Both the position numbers and the translations under genes were made by a program. DNA of 25,729 nt from Methanobacteriota archaeon. GTDB taxonomy: Archaea > Thermoplasmatota > Thermoplasmata > RBG-16-68-12. The DNA is taken from contig VBLZ01000070.1 in the NCBI GenBank assembly GCA_005878515.1, positions 1 to 25,729 of the forward strand, written 5' to 3'. The notes beneath the pieces are model-generated. The model was given only the letters and a program-made list of their open reading frames with translations, did not search any database and was not told the DNA's origin. Positions 7,632 through 14,951 of this stretch are shown in pieces (within the stretch, counting starts at the first letter, position 1; each line of letters begins with the position of its first letter).

Positions 7632-8635
7632 ATCCGCGGCACTTCGGAAAGGGATTCCATCAGTCGCTCGGCGTAGCTCTTCGTGCCCGCCGCTTTGCGG
7701 ATCGCGTAGAGGACCTGCAGGACGTCCCGCTCCGGGTCGCGGACGAGGATCGGCAGGACGGAACAGGACACGCGCACCCCGTCGCGGGCCCGAAGGCTGA
7801 GCACCTTCGCCGCCGGCACGGCTCCGCCGCGCTCTTTCGTCCACGCGACGTCCGCTTCCGCTTCCGTGATCTCGAAGACCTCGTACATCCGCCGGCCGCG
7901 GATCTCGGAATTCTGCCAACCGAGGAGTGCCTCCGCTCCGGGGTCGAGGTGGATCATCCGACGGTCCCGGTCGACGATGAGGAGGCCGTCCATCAGCGCA
8001 CCGACGAGCGCGTCAAACCTACGGCGTTCCAGGTCGAGCTTCCCGACGAGTTCCGAGGTGTTCAAGGCGATCGCGAGTTCCGTCGCGATCCCCTGGACGA
8101 CATTGATCTCCGTGGAGGTGAACAGGTGGGGCGACCGGGTGTCGTCGAGCCACAGGCCGCCGAGGAAGCGGCCGCGGCAGGCGAGCGGCACGACGAGTGC
8201 GGTCGTGACCCCGAGCCGTTTCTGGACGAACGGCGGCAGCATCGCCTCGGGCGACGGCTCCTTCAGGAGGGCGGGAAGCCGCAACGACACGATCCGGTGG
8301 GCGAGGCGGGGGATCTCGGCCACCTGGATCCGGAGGCCTTCGAACGGCGTCGGCACCCCCGCGGGCCCGAACGCGGCGAGCGTCCGGAACTCGCGGGCCT
8401 GCTTGTCGTACCCGAGCACCGCGCATCGGTCGACGCCGACCAGGCCGGGCGTGATGCGCACGATGGCGGCCAGGAGCTCGTCGGGGTCCGTCAGGTCGCC
8501 GGCCATCTCCGCGACGCCCAGGAGCGCGGCGAGAATCTGTTCTTCGCTGACCTCGTCTCGATTCGGCAACGCCCGCCCATTCGAGAGGACGCGATAAGAA
8601 ACTTTGCCGCTTGTTATCAGGGCGGCCTCGGCCAC
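7607..8635 (-). CDS. GAF-PAS sensor protein without kinase domain
   Basis: The 342-residue soluble sensor has a GAF domain at about 32-192 (GVDRCAVLGYD, then TTALVVPLACRGRFLGGLWL, then FTSTEINVVQGIATELAIAL). A linking helix and a PAS domain follow at about 208-320 (FDALVGALMDGLLIVDRDRR, then EALLGWQNSEIRGRRMYEVF). No histidine kinase, HTH or other output domain follows, so it must act through a partner or by direct interaction. The start is uncertain. GTG 8635 gives the longest frame but lacks a properly placed TATA box. TTG 8569 has CTTATC about 27 nt upstream and would give 320 residues. The GAF domain is complete either way. Confidence 0.8.
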   Translation of the reverse strand: MAEAALITSGKVSYRVLSNGRALPNRDEVSEEQILAALLGVAEMAGDLTDPDELLAAIVRITPGLVGVDRCAVLGYDKQAREFRTLAAFGPAGVPTPFEGLRIQVAEIPRLAHRIVSLRLPALLKEPSPEAMLPPFVQKRLGVTTALVVPLACRGRFLGGLWLDDTRSPHLFTSTEINVVQGIATELAIALNTSELVGKLDLERRRFDALVGALMDGLLIVDRDRRMIHLDPGAEALLGWQNSEIRGRRMYEVFEITEAEADVAWTKERGGAVPAAKVLSLRARDGVRVSCSVLPILVRDPERDVLQVLYAIRKAAGTKSYAERLMESLSEVPRIQRAKPPE

Positions 8636-8643
8636 AGAACCGC

Positions 8644-8648
8644 TTTAA
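8644..8648 (+). promoter_or_regulatory. TATA-like box for the 53-residue membrane protein
   Basis: TTTAA is centred 26 nt before GTG 8672, which supports that small gene and its leaderless start. Confidence 0.5.
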
Positions 8649-8671
8649 CGCACGCACTGGTTCCGCCGTCC

Positions 8672-8833
8672 GTGGAACGTGCCCGGGTGGCGCTCGCGGT
8701 CCTCGGTCTTGCCCTTGCCATCGCGGGTGTCGTGGTCGCCTGGACCGTCGACAAGTTCGCCGGACTCGCGGTCCTGGTGATCGGCGCGTTCGTCCTGTTC
8801 CTGCCGTTCATGCGGTCCTCCGGAGACGAATGA
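8672..8833 (+). CDS. Small two-helix membrane protein, 53 residues
   Basis: The product is almost entirely two hydrophobic segments: residues about 6-24 (VALAVLGLALAIAGVVVAW) and about 30-47 (AGLAVLVIGAFVLFLPFM), joined by a TVDKF turn and ending in a polar RSSGDE tail. It is real rather than a chance frame for two reasons: a TATA-like TTTAA sits 26 nt before the GTG, and the next gene's TATA box starts 3 nt after its TGA. I do not recognise the family. Tiny membrane proteins of this kind are common in archaeal genomes without assigned function. Confidence 0.6.
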   Translation: MERARVALAVLGLALAIAGVVVAWTVDKFAGLAVLVIGAFVLFLPFMRSSGDE

Positions 8834-8835
8834 AC

Positions 8836-8843
8836 TTTTAATA
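8836..8843 (+). promoter_or_regulatory. TATA box for the 98-residue unknown gene
   Basis: TTTTAATA is centred 26 nt before GTG 8866 and begins 3 nt after the previous stop. Confidence 0.65.
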
Positions 8844-8865
8844 GCGACGTCGCGGTGCGGCCGGT

Positions 8866-9162
8866 GTGTACCGTGTCTTCCGCGTGCCGCCGGCCAAAGC
8901 GTCCCAGGCGGACGTCGTGTGGAAGGACGACATCGTGAGCCGACAGGGCATTACGGCACGGGAGGGGAAGAGCCTCGGGATGACGGGGGACGACCGGTAC
9001 GTCCTCATCGAAGGAAGTGAGGCGGGGATCGCCCGCGCGACCGAGTTGCTCAAGGACATCGCAAAAGCCCTTGCGGGAGCGGAGGCGGAGACCGTCTACC
9101 GTCGATTTCGGGCGCAAGACGAAGAGGCCGCATCCGGGATGGGCTTGATCTTCGGACCGTGA
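8866..9162 (+). CDS. Conserved-looking unknown protein, 98 residues
   Basis: This soluble alpha/beta protein begins YRVFRVPPAKASQADVVWKD and has a GMTGDDRYVLIEGSEAGIAR segment. A helix (ATELLKDIAKALAGAEAETV) and a charged C-terminus ending GMGLIFGP follow. The strand-helix pattern (a strand ending in 'YVLIEG', then 'AGIARATELL') resembles small KH- or ACT-like folds, but I cannot name the family. Start GTG 8866 is fixed by the TATA box at 8836. The stop is 4 nt from the stop of the convergent DUF835 gene. Confidence 0.65.
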   Translation: MYRVFRVPPAKASQADVVWKDDIVSRQGITAREGKSLGMTGDDRYVLIEGSEAGIARATELLKDIAKALAGAEAETVYRRFRAQDEEAASGMGLIFGP

Positions 9163-9166
9163 GGGC

Positions 9167-9649
9167 CTAGGCGACCAGGCGCTGCTCCACGGGGGGAGGG
9201 CTCGCCGTCCGAGGGAACGGGTCGAGCTCCCGTTCGAGCCAGGCAATCATCCGCGGGTTCGTGCTGCGGGGGTCCGCGAAGACGACGAGGATCGCGTTCC
9301 GCGTCGCCGTCTCCTCGTGGAGGTCGTCGACGAACCGGAGGACGCGCTCGACGCCCGAGTGGACGACGAGGGGATCGAGGCAATCGACCACGAGGGCCCC
9401 GGGCCCGCGCTCGTCGAAGAACGTGGTCGCCGCGGTCCGCAGGTCCTGGAGCCGCCGCGGGTCCGCGGTGCCCATGGCGCCCGCGAGCGTCGTGACGCGG
9501 ATCAGGTCGCCGCCGTCCGGAGGGGCCGACAGCGACCGCGCGGTGATCCAGAGGAACGGGGTATGGGCCTCTGCGAGGACCCGCACGAACGAGACCGCAG
9601 TATCCTCTGGGTCCGTGGCGAGATAGCCAAGGCCGCGCTTCAGCGACAA
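9167..9649 (-). CDS. DUF835 domain protein
   Basis: The product of about 160 residues matches the archaeal DUF835 pattern throughout. It opens with KRGLGYLATDPEDTAVSFV, then TPFLWITARSL, then RRLQDLRTAATTFF. GALVVDCLDPLVVHSGVERV and LRFVDDLHEETATRNAILVV follow, and it closes with MIAWLERELDPF. The fold is RecA/KaiC-like without an intact Walker A, and the family is often linked to signal transduction in Thermoplasmata and methanogens; its biochemical role is unknown. The start is TTG 9649, with GGGGGGAG about 10 nt upstream and a CTTTAAG promoter box at 9711-9717 (leader about 38 nt). The frame stays open further upstream, but that part overlaps the 90-residue gene at 9762 and is not DUF835-like. 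Confidence 0.75.
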   Translation of the reverse strand: MSLKRGLGYLATDPEDTAVSFVRVLAEAHTPFLWITARSLSAPPDGGDLIRVTTLAGAMGTADPRRLQDLRTAATTFFDERGPGALVVDCLDPLVVHSGVERVLRFVDDLHEETATRNAILVVFADPRSTNPRMIAWLERELDPFPRTASPPPVEQRLVA

Positions 9650-9710
9650 GCCGATGACACTCCCCCCTAATGCGCGTGCAGAAGGGCTGACTCGGATGGG
9701 CCCGATTTGT

Positions 9711-9717
9711 CTTAAAG
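9711..9717 (-). promoter_or_regulatory. TATA-like box for the DUF835 gene
   Basis: CTTTAAG on the minus strand would start transcription near 9687, giving a short leader that contains the GGGGGGAG ribosome-binding site (9660-9667). Confidence 0.5.
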
Positions 9718-9761
9718 GCCGCGGTCTGATTTCGCGGAACCGTCGCCCCGCACGGTTTGGA

Positions 9762-10034
9762 CTACATCGATCGGATCTTGTCCGCGATGAAGGCGCGGAC
9801 TTCCGGATCGTCGGGGATCGTGAGGGAACGCTTGAAGCGCTCCGATTTGTCCGGAAGATAGTAGCCTCGCGACACGGAGATGAATTCGCTCGTGCCTTCG
9901 GAGGTCGTCGCCCGCTTCCGCGCGACCTCGAGGAAATTGTTCCGTCCGAAATTGACCTTCTCCGCGCGAATCGTTTCGAATTGCACGTCGCCGTTCTTCC
10001 GGCCTTTCTCCTCGTATTCCATTCGATCACTCAT
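9762..10034 (-). CDS. Unknown small protein, 90 residues
   Basis: The charged, soluble protein starts MSDRMEYEEKGRKNGDVQFE. It has a basic middle (AEKVNFGRNNFLEVARKRAT), then EFISVSRGYYLPDKSERFKR, and ends IPDDPEVRAFIADKIRSM. The sequence is lower in Arg/Pro/Gly than the shadow frames and has a clean ATG. A TATA box (TTTATAT, minus, 10094-10100) predicts a leader of about 36 nt. I cannot name a family. The C-terminal helix reads like a short protein-protein or DNA-binding helix. It is transcribed away from the CPBP gene at 10187. Confidence 0.6.
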   Translation of the reverse strand: MSDRMEYEEKGRKNGDVQFETIRAEKVNFGRNNFLEVARKRATTSEGTSEFISVSRGYYLPDKSERFKRSLTIPDDPEVRAFIADKIRSM

Positions 10035-10093
10035 CTGATTTCGGTGGACGCCTCCGCCTCGAGGGACGGAGGGCCGCGCAACCCACCTAGTCG

Positions 10094-10100
10094 ATATAAA
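10094..10100 (-). promoter_or_regulatory. TATA box for the 90-residue unknown gene
   Basis: TTTATAT on the minus strand lies about 63 nt before ATG 10034. Transcription would start near 10070. Confidence 0.55.
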
Positions 10101-10155
10101 TCTTCTCGGCCGTCCGAGATGCGAAACGAGTCAGCTCCGCTCGAGCACCGCACCA

Positions 10156-10162
10156 TTAAATA
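10156..10162 (+). promoter_or_regulatory. TATA box for the CPBP protease gene
   Basis: TTAAATA is centred about 28 nt before ATG 10187, which favours this start over GTG 10169 or 10175. Confidence 0.65.
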
Positions 10163-10186
10163 GCGCGGGTGCTCGTGTGCGCTCGG

Positions 10187-12190
10187 ATGCAGTGCGCTCG
10201 CTGCGGCGCCATTTTCGAGGGCCGTTTCTGTCCTCGTTGCGGCGCGCCCGCGATCGCTGCGCCCGTGGCTCCGATGGGTTTGCCCTGCCCCCGCTGCGGC
10301 ACCCTCTTCCGTGGTAATTTCTGTCCCCGCTGCGGCCTTCCGACGGCCGCGTGGGGATACCGGCCCCTTCCGCCTCCGGCCGGCGGACGGTCCGTGCTCT
10401 CCGTCTTGTGGACCCTCGCGATGGTCGGCTTCCTCATCTTCGTGATTACGGATTTCGCGGCGCTCGTGGTCGCCCCGACAGTCGTCGTCCCGGGGATCCA
10501 GTCCATCCGGTCCGGACAGACGGTGAACAGCGGTTTCGACTTCGATGCGGGTAATTGGACCTTCGACCCATCGGGGACGGGAGCCAGCGGCGCGTACCGC
10601 AGCGCCGGCGGCAATCTCGGCGGTTTCCTGGAGATGACCTTGCCCAGCGCGGGCGCCCACGGGTACTGGTGGCAGGCGTTTCGCGTCGACGGCTCGGTTC
10701 CCTTCACGGGGGCCGTCCACCTCGACCTCGAAATCGCCGGGGGCCTAAACTCCGGCCGACTCATCGTTGCGGTGGACAGCGCGAACTCCCCGCCGGATCC
10801 GAATGTCGCGATTGGGTTCGTCCGATTCACTGGACCGACCTCATGGACGGCGATGCCACGGTTCCTCGCTGACGGCCGCCTTGCGGACCCGGGCCTCTAC
10901 TATCTCAAGATCGCGTTTTTTGCCGACTCGGCGACAGGCCCGGTCAGCGTCGGCCTCGACAATGTGCGGCTCGCCTGGACGACCGACGCGGCCGTCGTCG
11001 TGTACGTCCCCGCCCCCGCTCCGATCGTCATCCTATTCACCCAGGACCAGACGCTCTTCATCGCGTACTTCGCGTTCATCGCTGCGGTGATCTTGCTCGT
11101 CGCGGGCTACCACCTCGTCCGGGAGCGGCGGGAGGTCTGGACCGCCTTCCGCGCGCCGCTCGAGGCGATCGGGACCCGTCTCAAGAGCCGGAGCGCGTGG
11201 ATCGCGCTGGGCCAGGTGTGGATGGCGGCCACGTTCTTCCAAGTCGTGTTCTTCTACCTCGTGCTCGCGGCGGGCATCAGTCCGTCGTCCCCGGTGCAAC
11301 CCACACTCCAGACCGGATGGTACTGGCTCTACGCTCTCGCGAACGCAGGGGTGTACGAAGAGTTCGCGTTCCGCCTCCTCTTGATCGGCCTCCCGATGGC
11401 GATCGGATCCGTGGCCTTGCGAGTCCTCGAGGTGAACCGCCACGGAGTCGCGGGCGGCCCGGGCGCCGCGGGGCGGTACATCGCCGGAGCGTGGCGATAC
11501 CTGGTCGGGGGGGCCGTCCGGCGGGACTCGTCGAAGGAGACGCTCGTGGCGTCGTGGGCGTTCCTCATCGCGAGCTCGGCGATCTTCGGACTCGCGCATG
11601 CGCCGGGCTGGGGTTGGTGGAAGGTCCTCCCGGCGATGGTCGCGGGCCTCGGGTTCGGATACTTGTTCCTCCGTCACGGGATCGGCGCCGCGATCTTGGC
11701 GCACTTCGTGAATGACTACGCGGCCGCCCTGAGCTACGAAGGCTTCGGCGGCGAGGCGTTCATCCTCTTACTGAACCTGCTCGTCCTCGGCCTCGCCATC
11801 GCGGGGGCGGGCTTCTTCGCCTGGTACGCGATCGTCGCTTGGAGACACTTCCGCGCGCTGATCGAGCGATTCCGGCCGCCCATGAGAGCCGTCGCGATGC
11901 CGGGGGCGTCGGCGCCGTACCTGGCGGCGATCCCGCAGCCCGTCGCGGCCCCGCCAGATCCGGGACAACCGCCGCCTCCCGGGCAAATGTGGTCCGCCCC
12001 GCCATCCACCGTGGGTCCAGCCGTCGCGGTCCGCAATGCCAGCCGAATTCCGAGGGAATACACGCCGTCCTACGTCCCGCCCCCATACGGCTATCCGCCG
12101 GTTCGATTCCAATGCCCGTACTGCGCGTGGGTCGAAGCCAAGTACGATGCGGGCCGTTTCACCTGCACGCGTTGCGGCCGTACGGCTTAG
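10187..12190 (+). CDS. Zinc-ribbon CPBP-family membrane protease with ectodomain
   Basis: The 667-residue membrane protein is modular. Two four-cysteine zinc ribbons lie at 3-18 and 34-49 (CARCG/CPRCG, repeated), then a transmembrane helix at about 69-90. A beta-rich extracytoplasmic module follows at about 113-265, then several membrane helices carrying the CPBP (CAAX protease/bacteriocin-processing) motifs: EEFAFR at 391-396, FGLAH at 467-471 and HFVND at 506-510. These supply the glutamates, histidines and asparagine of the glutamic intramembrane protease site. After a Pro-rich linker, a last zinc ribbon (CPYC, CTRC) ends the protein at the C-terminus. CPBP enzymes cleave prenylated or membrane-embedded substrates; the substrate here is unknown. 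The ectodomain resembles one in the pilin-like protein at 2870-6399. The stop overlaps the convergent UPF0201 stop. Confidence 0.85.
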   Translation: MQCARCGAIFEGRFCPRCGAPAIAAPVAPMGLPCPRCGTLFRGNFCPRCGLPTAAWGYRPLPPPAGGRSVLSVLWTLAMVGFLIFVITDFAALVVAPTVVVPGIQSIRSGQTVNSGFDFDAGNWTFDPSGTGASGAYRSAGGNLGGFLEMTLPSAGAHGYWWQAFRVDGSVPFTGAVHLDLEIAGGLNSGRLIVAVDSANSPPDPNVAIGFVRFTGPTSWTAMPRFLADGRLADPGLYYLKIAFFADSATGPVSVGLDNVRLAWTTDAAVVVYVPAPAPIVILFTQDQTLFIAYFAFIAAVILLVAGYHLVRERREVWTAFRAPLEAIGTRLKSRSAWIALGQVWMAATFFQVVFFYLVLAAGISPSSPVQPTLQTGWYWLYALANAGVYEEFAFRLLLIGLPMAIGSVALRVLEVNRHGVAGGPGAAGRYIAGAWRYLVGGAVRRDSSKETLVASWAFLIASSAIFGLAHAPGWGWWKVLPAMVAGLGFGYLFLRHGIGAAILAHFVNDYAAALSYEGFGGEAFILLLNLLVLGLAIAGAGFFAWYAIVAWRHFRALIERFRPPMRAVAMPGASAPYLAAIPQPVAAPPDPGQPPPPGQMWSAPPSTVGPAVAVRNASRIPREYTPSYVPPPYGYPPVRFQCPYCAWVEAKYDAGRFTCTRCGRTA

Positions 12191-12564
12191 GTCTTCGGCG
12201 CGACGGTGCTCTCCGCGATGTAATCGATGGCCGCCTCGAGGTCATCGGATTCGATCTCGACGGCGATGTCCCCGAGGGGCGAGGAGGCCGCGAAGTTCAC
12301 GACCCCGACGAACGCGGCCTGCTTGCTCAAGCTCACCGTGGTGCGATTCTCCCGACGGCCGGCGACCAGCTGGCGCCTCGCGGTATCCCGGATGCGTTGA
12401 TTGCGGATCAGCTCTCGGAGCCGGTCCAGGTTCTCCGTCGTCCCGCCGATCCGGTGCTCCATCGGCTCGATCCGAAGGTCAGGAAACAGATTCCGGAGCG
12501 CGCGCATCACCTTCTCCGGGTTTTCCGTCGGATGGATCGGCGTCTCGACTCGGACGCGGTGCAC
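12187..12564 (-). CDS. UPF0201 family protein (COG1325)
   Basis: This 125-residue archaeal protein of the UPF0201/COG1325 group, sometimes called a predicted exosome-associated or RNA-binding protein, is recognisable along its length. The N-terminus reads RVRVETPIHPTENPEKVMRA, then LRNLFPDL. The family core is LRELIRNQRIRDTARRQL, then LSKQAAFVGVVNF, and it ends IAVEIESDDLEAAIDYIAES. GTG 12564 lies about 28 nt after an AATTAAAG box, so the message is leaderless. The gene diverges from DP1. The function is unproven in the family; RNA metabolism is the usual inference. Confidence 0.88.
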   Translation of the reverse strand: MHRVRVETPIHPTENPEKVMRALRNLFPDLRIEPMEHRIGGTTENLDRLRELIRNQRIRDTARRQLVAGRRENRTTVSLSKQAAFVGVVNFAASSPLGDIAVEIESDDLEAAIDYIAESTVAPKT

Positions 12565-12586
12565 CTCACCCGATTCGTCGCGCCGC

Positions 12587-12596
12587 CTTTAATTTT
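12587..12596 (-). promoter_or_regulatory. TATA box for the UPF0201 gene
   Basis: AAAATTAAAG on the minus strand is centred about 28 nt before GTG 12564. Confidence 0.6.
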
Positions 12597-12625
12597 CTCG
12601 GGATGTCTCGGCATCGCGACGAAGG

Positions 12626-12632
12626 TATTTTG
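12626..12632 (+). promoter_or_regulatory. TATA-like box for the DP1 gene
   Basis: TATTTTG is centred about 29 nt before ATG 12658, consistent with a leaderless start. Confidence 0.5.
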
Positions 12633-12657
12633 ACGGGTTCACCGCAATGGCCCCCGA

Positions 12658-14139
12658 ATGCGCGAGGACCTTCTGGCGTTCGTGAGCAATCGCGGAACCT
12701 TGCTCGAGCCGGACGCCGTCGACTTCCTCCTGGCCCAGGACGACGCGGTCAAGCGCCTCGAGGCGTTCCTCGAATCGTGCCCCGAGACGCCGTTCGTCGT
12801 CACCCTCGACGACGTCATGAGCGCCGGGGACGTCGCCCGCAAGGCCGCCGCCCAAGTGTCCACCCGCACGCCGACCGAGACGAACCTGGCGGCGGCGTTC
12901 ATCCCCGCGTCGTTCCGGCGCCTCGGCGAGAGGGCCGTCGACCACGACCCGGACGTACGAATCCTCAGGGACATCACGGGCCATTCGACGTGCGAGGGGA
13001 CCCTCGCGGACTTCACGCGGTACTTCCGGCATCGGTTCCAGGTCCTACGGAAGATGCTCCGATCCCGACACGAGCTGGCGGGGGCCCAGGAGATCGCGAA
13101 GGCCCGACGATCGACGCGCGAGGTGCAGATCATCGGCATCGTCGCCGACGTCCGCACGACGAAGAACGGCCATCGGATCCTGGAGATCGAGGACGAGGCG
13201 GACCGGATCGCGGTCCTGCTGCCATCGGATTCGGCCGTCGCCTCCGAGGTCGCGGTCCTGGACGAGGTCATCGGCGTCGTGGGGACCGTCAACGACCGAG
13301 GGCTCGTGATCGCCCACTCGATCGTCCGACCGGATCTGCCGACGGTCAAGGCGTTCCGGGGCACGCGCCACCATGTCCGCGCCGCGTTCATGTCCGACAT
13401 CCACGTCGGGAGCCGGACTTTCCTTGAGGACAAGTGGTCGAAGGTGTCGTCCTGGCTCGGCGGGGCGGACGAGGTCGCCGCGTCGATCCGCTACCTCGTC
13501 GTGAGCGGGGACGTCGTCGACGGGATCGGCGTCTACCCTCGGCAGGACGAGGAGCTCGCGATCGACGATATCTACGGTCAATACGAAGCGCTCGCTCGGA
13601 TGATTGCGGACCTCCCGGACCGCATCACGGTCGTCATGCTCCCCGGGAACCATGACGCGGTTCGTCCGGCGGAACCGCAACCCGCCTTCCCGACGTCCAT
13701 CCAACACCTCTTCGACTCGAACGTGATCTTCGCGGGGAACCCGTCGCTCCTGAGCCTCGAAGGCGTCCGCGTGCTCGCCTACCACGGCCGGAGCATGGAC
13801 GACCTGGTCTCCGCGATTCCCGGCATGAGCTACGCGCGTCCGATCGACGCGATGAAGGCCATGCTCCGGATGCGCCACCTCGCGCCGATCTACGGCGGCA
13901 AGACGCCGATCGCGCCGGAGGCGGAAGACCACCTAATCATCGAGGAGGTCCCGGACATCTTCGCGACGGGCCACGTGCACGCGGCGGGCGTGGACCAGTA
14001 TCGCGGGGTCGTCCTCGTGAATTCGTCGACGTGGCAGGCCCAGACACCGTACCAGAAGATGCGGAACATCGAGCCGATGCCCGCGCGTCTCCCGATCGTC
14101 GACCTCGCCTCCGGCGTCGCGATCGTCCGCGAATTCTGA
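12658..14139 (+). CDS. polB: DNA polymerase D small subunit DP1 (3'-5' exonuclease)
   Basis: This is the proofreading subunit of the archaeal replicative polymerase PolD, which pairs with the large subunit DP2 (not in this window). The product has 493 residues. An N-terminal helical domain (1-60) precedes a Ser/Thr-rich linker. An OB-fold lies at about 155-225 (VQIIGIVADVRTTKNGHRIL). The Mre11-like phosphoesterase domain follows, with metal-binding motifs SDIHVGS (246-252), SGDVVDGIG (283-291), PGNHD (329-333) and a late GHVHAAG. All expected metal ligands appear present, so the exonuclease should be active. It lies about 1.8 kb from orc1/cdc6, recalling the replication-gene cluster near the Pyrococcus origin. 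In some genomes this subunit is also annotated as dp1. Confidence 0.95.
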   Translation: MREDLLAFVSNRGTLLEPDAVDFLLAQDDAVKRLEAFLESCPETPFVVTLDDVMSAGDVARKAAAQVSTRTPTETNLAAAFIPASFRRLGERAVDHDPDVRILRDITGHSTCEGTLADFTRYFRHRFQVLRKMLRSRHELAGAQEIAKARRSTREVQIIGIVADVRTTKNGHRILEIEDEADRIAVLLPSDSAVASEVAVLDEVIGVVGTVNDRGLVIAHSIVRPDLPTVKAFRGTRHHVRAAFMSDIHVGSRTFLEDKWSKVSSWLGGADEVAASIRYLVVSGDVVDGIGVYPRQDEELAIDDIYGQYEALARMIADLPDRITVVMLPGNHDAVRPAEPQPAFPTSIQHLFDSNVIFAGNPSLLSLEGVRVLAYHGRSMDDLVSAIPGMSYARPIDAMKAMLRMRHLAPIYGGKTPIAPEAEDHLIIEEVPDIFATGHVHAAGVDQYRGVVLVNSSTWQAQTPYQKMRNIEPMPARLPIVDLASGVAIVREF

Positions 14140-14182
14140 GGGCGGGAAAGGTTCATCGACGGGGCCGACGTTCGGCGCGGCC

Positions 14183-14899
14183 GTGCGCATCGCGGCAGTC
14201 GGGGACGTCCACGGATACGAGAACCTGCCCGCGGTCACGGCGGATCTCAGTCGGCTCGGACCGGTCGATCTGTTCCTGCTCGCAGGCGACACGACGGATC
14301 GGAACGACCTCGATGCGTTTGGCGCCGTCGTGCGGACGATCCGGGCGCGCGTGACCGCTCCGGTGTGGGCCGTGTTCGGGAACAACGAATACGCGAGCGA
14401 CCATCCCGCCTACGTCGCCCGATTCGCCGACGCCTTCGGCGTGCGGTTCCTCCAGGACGAGGCGGCGGTCTTTGAGTCGCCGGCCGGAAGCGTCCGCATC
14501 ATCGGCAGCGTCGGCAGCCTGGACCGGCCGACATGGTGGCAGCGGAGGAACCTGCCCCGGGTCGCCGAAGAGTACGAGCGGCGGGTGAAGGTCCTCGACG
14601 GGCTCCTCGCGGGGGACGGCACGCGGATCCTCCTGACTCACTATCCGCCCACCTACGTGACGATGGGCGGCGAGAAGGAAGAGTGGCGACCCGAGCTCGG
14701 CTCGAAGGCCCTCGAGTCGGTCCTCCTGCGGCGGCGACCGAGCCTCGTGATCCACGGGCACATCCACAAAGGCATCCCCGCGGGCGAGCTCCGTCCGAGG
14801 TTCGATCGGCTGGACGATTTCGAAGGGGACCTCGCGCCGATCCCGGTGCACAACGTCGCCTATCCGGTGCGCCACGCCGTCTCCACGATCGACGTGTGA
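14183..14899 (+). CDS. Calcineurin-like metallophosphoesterase
   Basis: The 238-residue soluble phosphoesterase has the full metal-site series: GDVHG at residue 7, LLAGDTTDR near 32, FGNNEY near 69 (the usual GNH/GNC position), LLTHYPP near 154 and IHGHIHKG near 194. Compact archaeal proteins of this shape (YfcE/MJ0936-like) hydrolyse phosphodiesters; the physiological substrate is unknown. Start GTG 14183 lies 43 nt after the DP1 stop with only a weak GAAAGGTTCA box between, so it may be read through from DP1. The neighbourhood does not fix its role. Confidence 0.85.
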   Translation: MRIAAVGDVHGYENLPAVTADLSRLGPVDLFLLAGDTTDRNDLDAFGAVVRTIRARVTAPVWAVFGNNEYASDHPAYVARFADAFGVRFLQDEAAVFESPAGSVRIIGSVGSLDRPTWWQRRNLPRVAEEYERRVKVLDGLLAGDGTRILLTHYPPTYVTMGGEKEEWRPELGSKALESVLLRRRPSLVIHGHIHKGIPAGELRPRFDRLDDFEGDLAPIPVHNVAYPVRHAVSTIDV

Positions 14900-14917
14900 C
14901 GGGCCGCCCGCGTGGGG

Positions 14918-14924
14918 TTTATAC
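14918..14924 (+). promoter_or_regulatory. TATA box for the signal peptidase gene
   Basis: TTTATAC lies about 30 nt before ATG 14952 and supports that start over TTG 14937. Confidence 0.6.
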
Positions 14925-14951
14925 GGATTCCCATCCTTGGCCAAAGGGCCC

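Noticed and set aside
10119..10163. A 14-codon leader peptide before the CPBP gene
   Set aside because: It runs through the CPBP gene's own TATA box, so it would not be on that mRNA, and nothing supports its translation.
12036..13427. A 463-codon frame across UPF0201 and DP1
   Set aside because: It crosses two recognised genes and a divergent promoter region and is Arg/Pro/Gly-rich.
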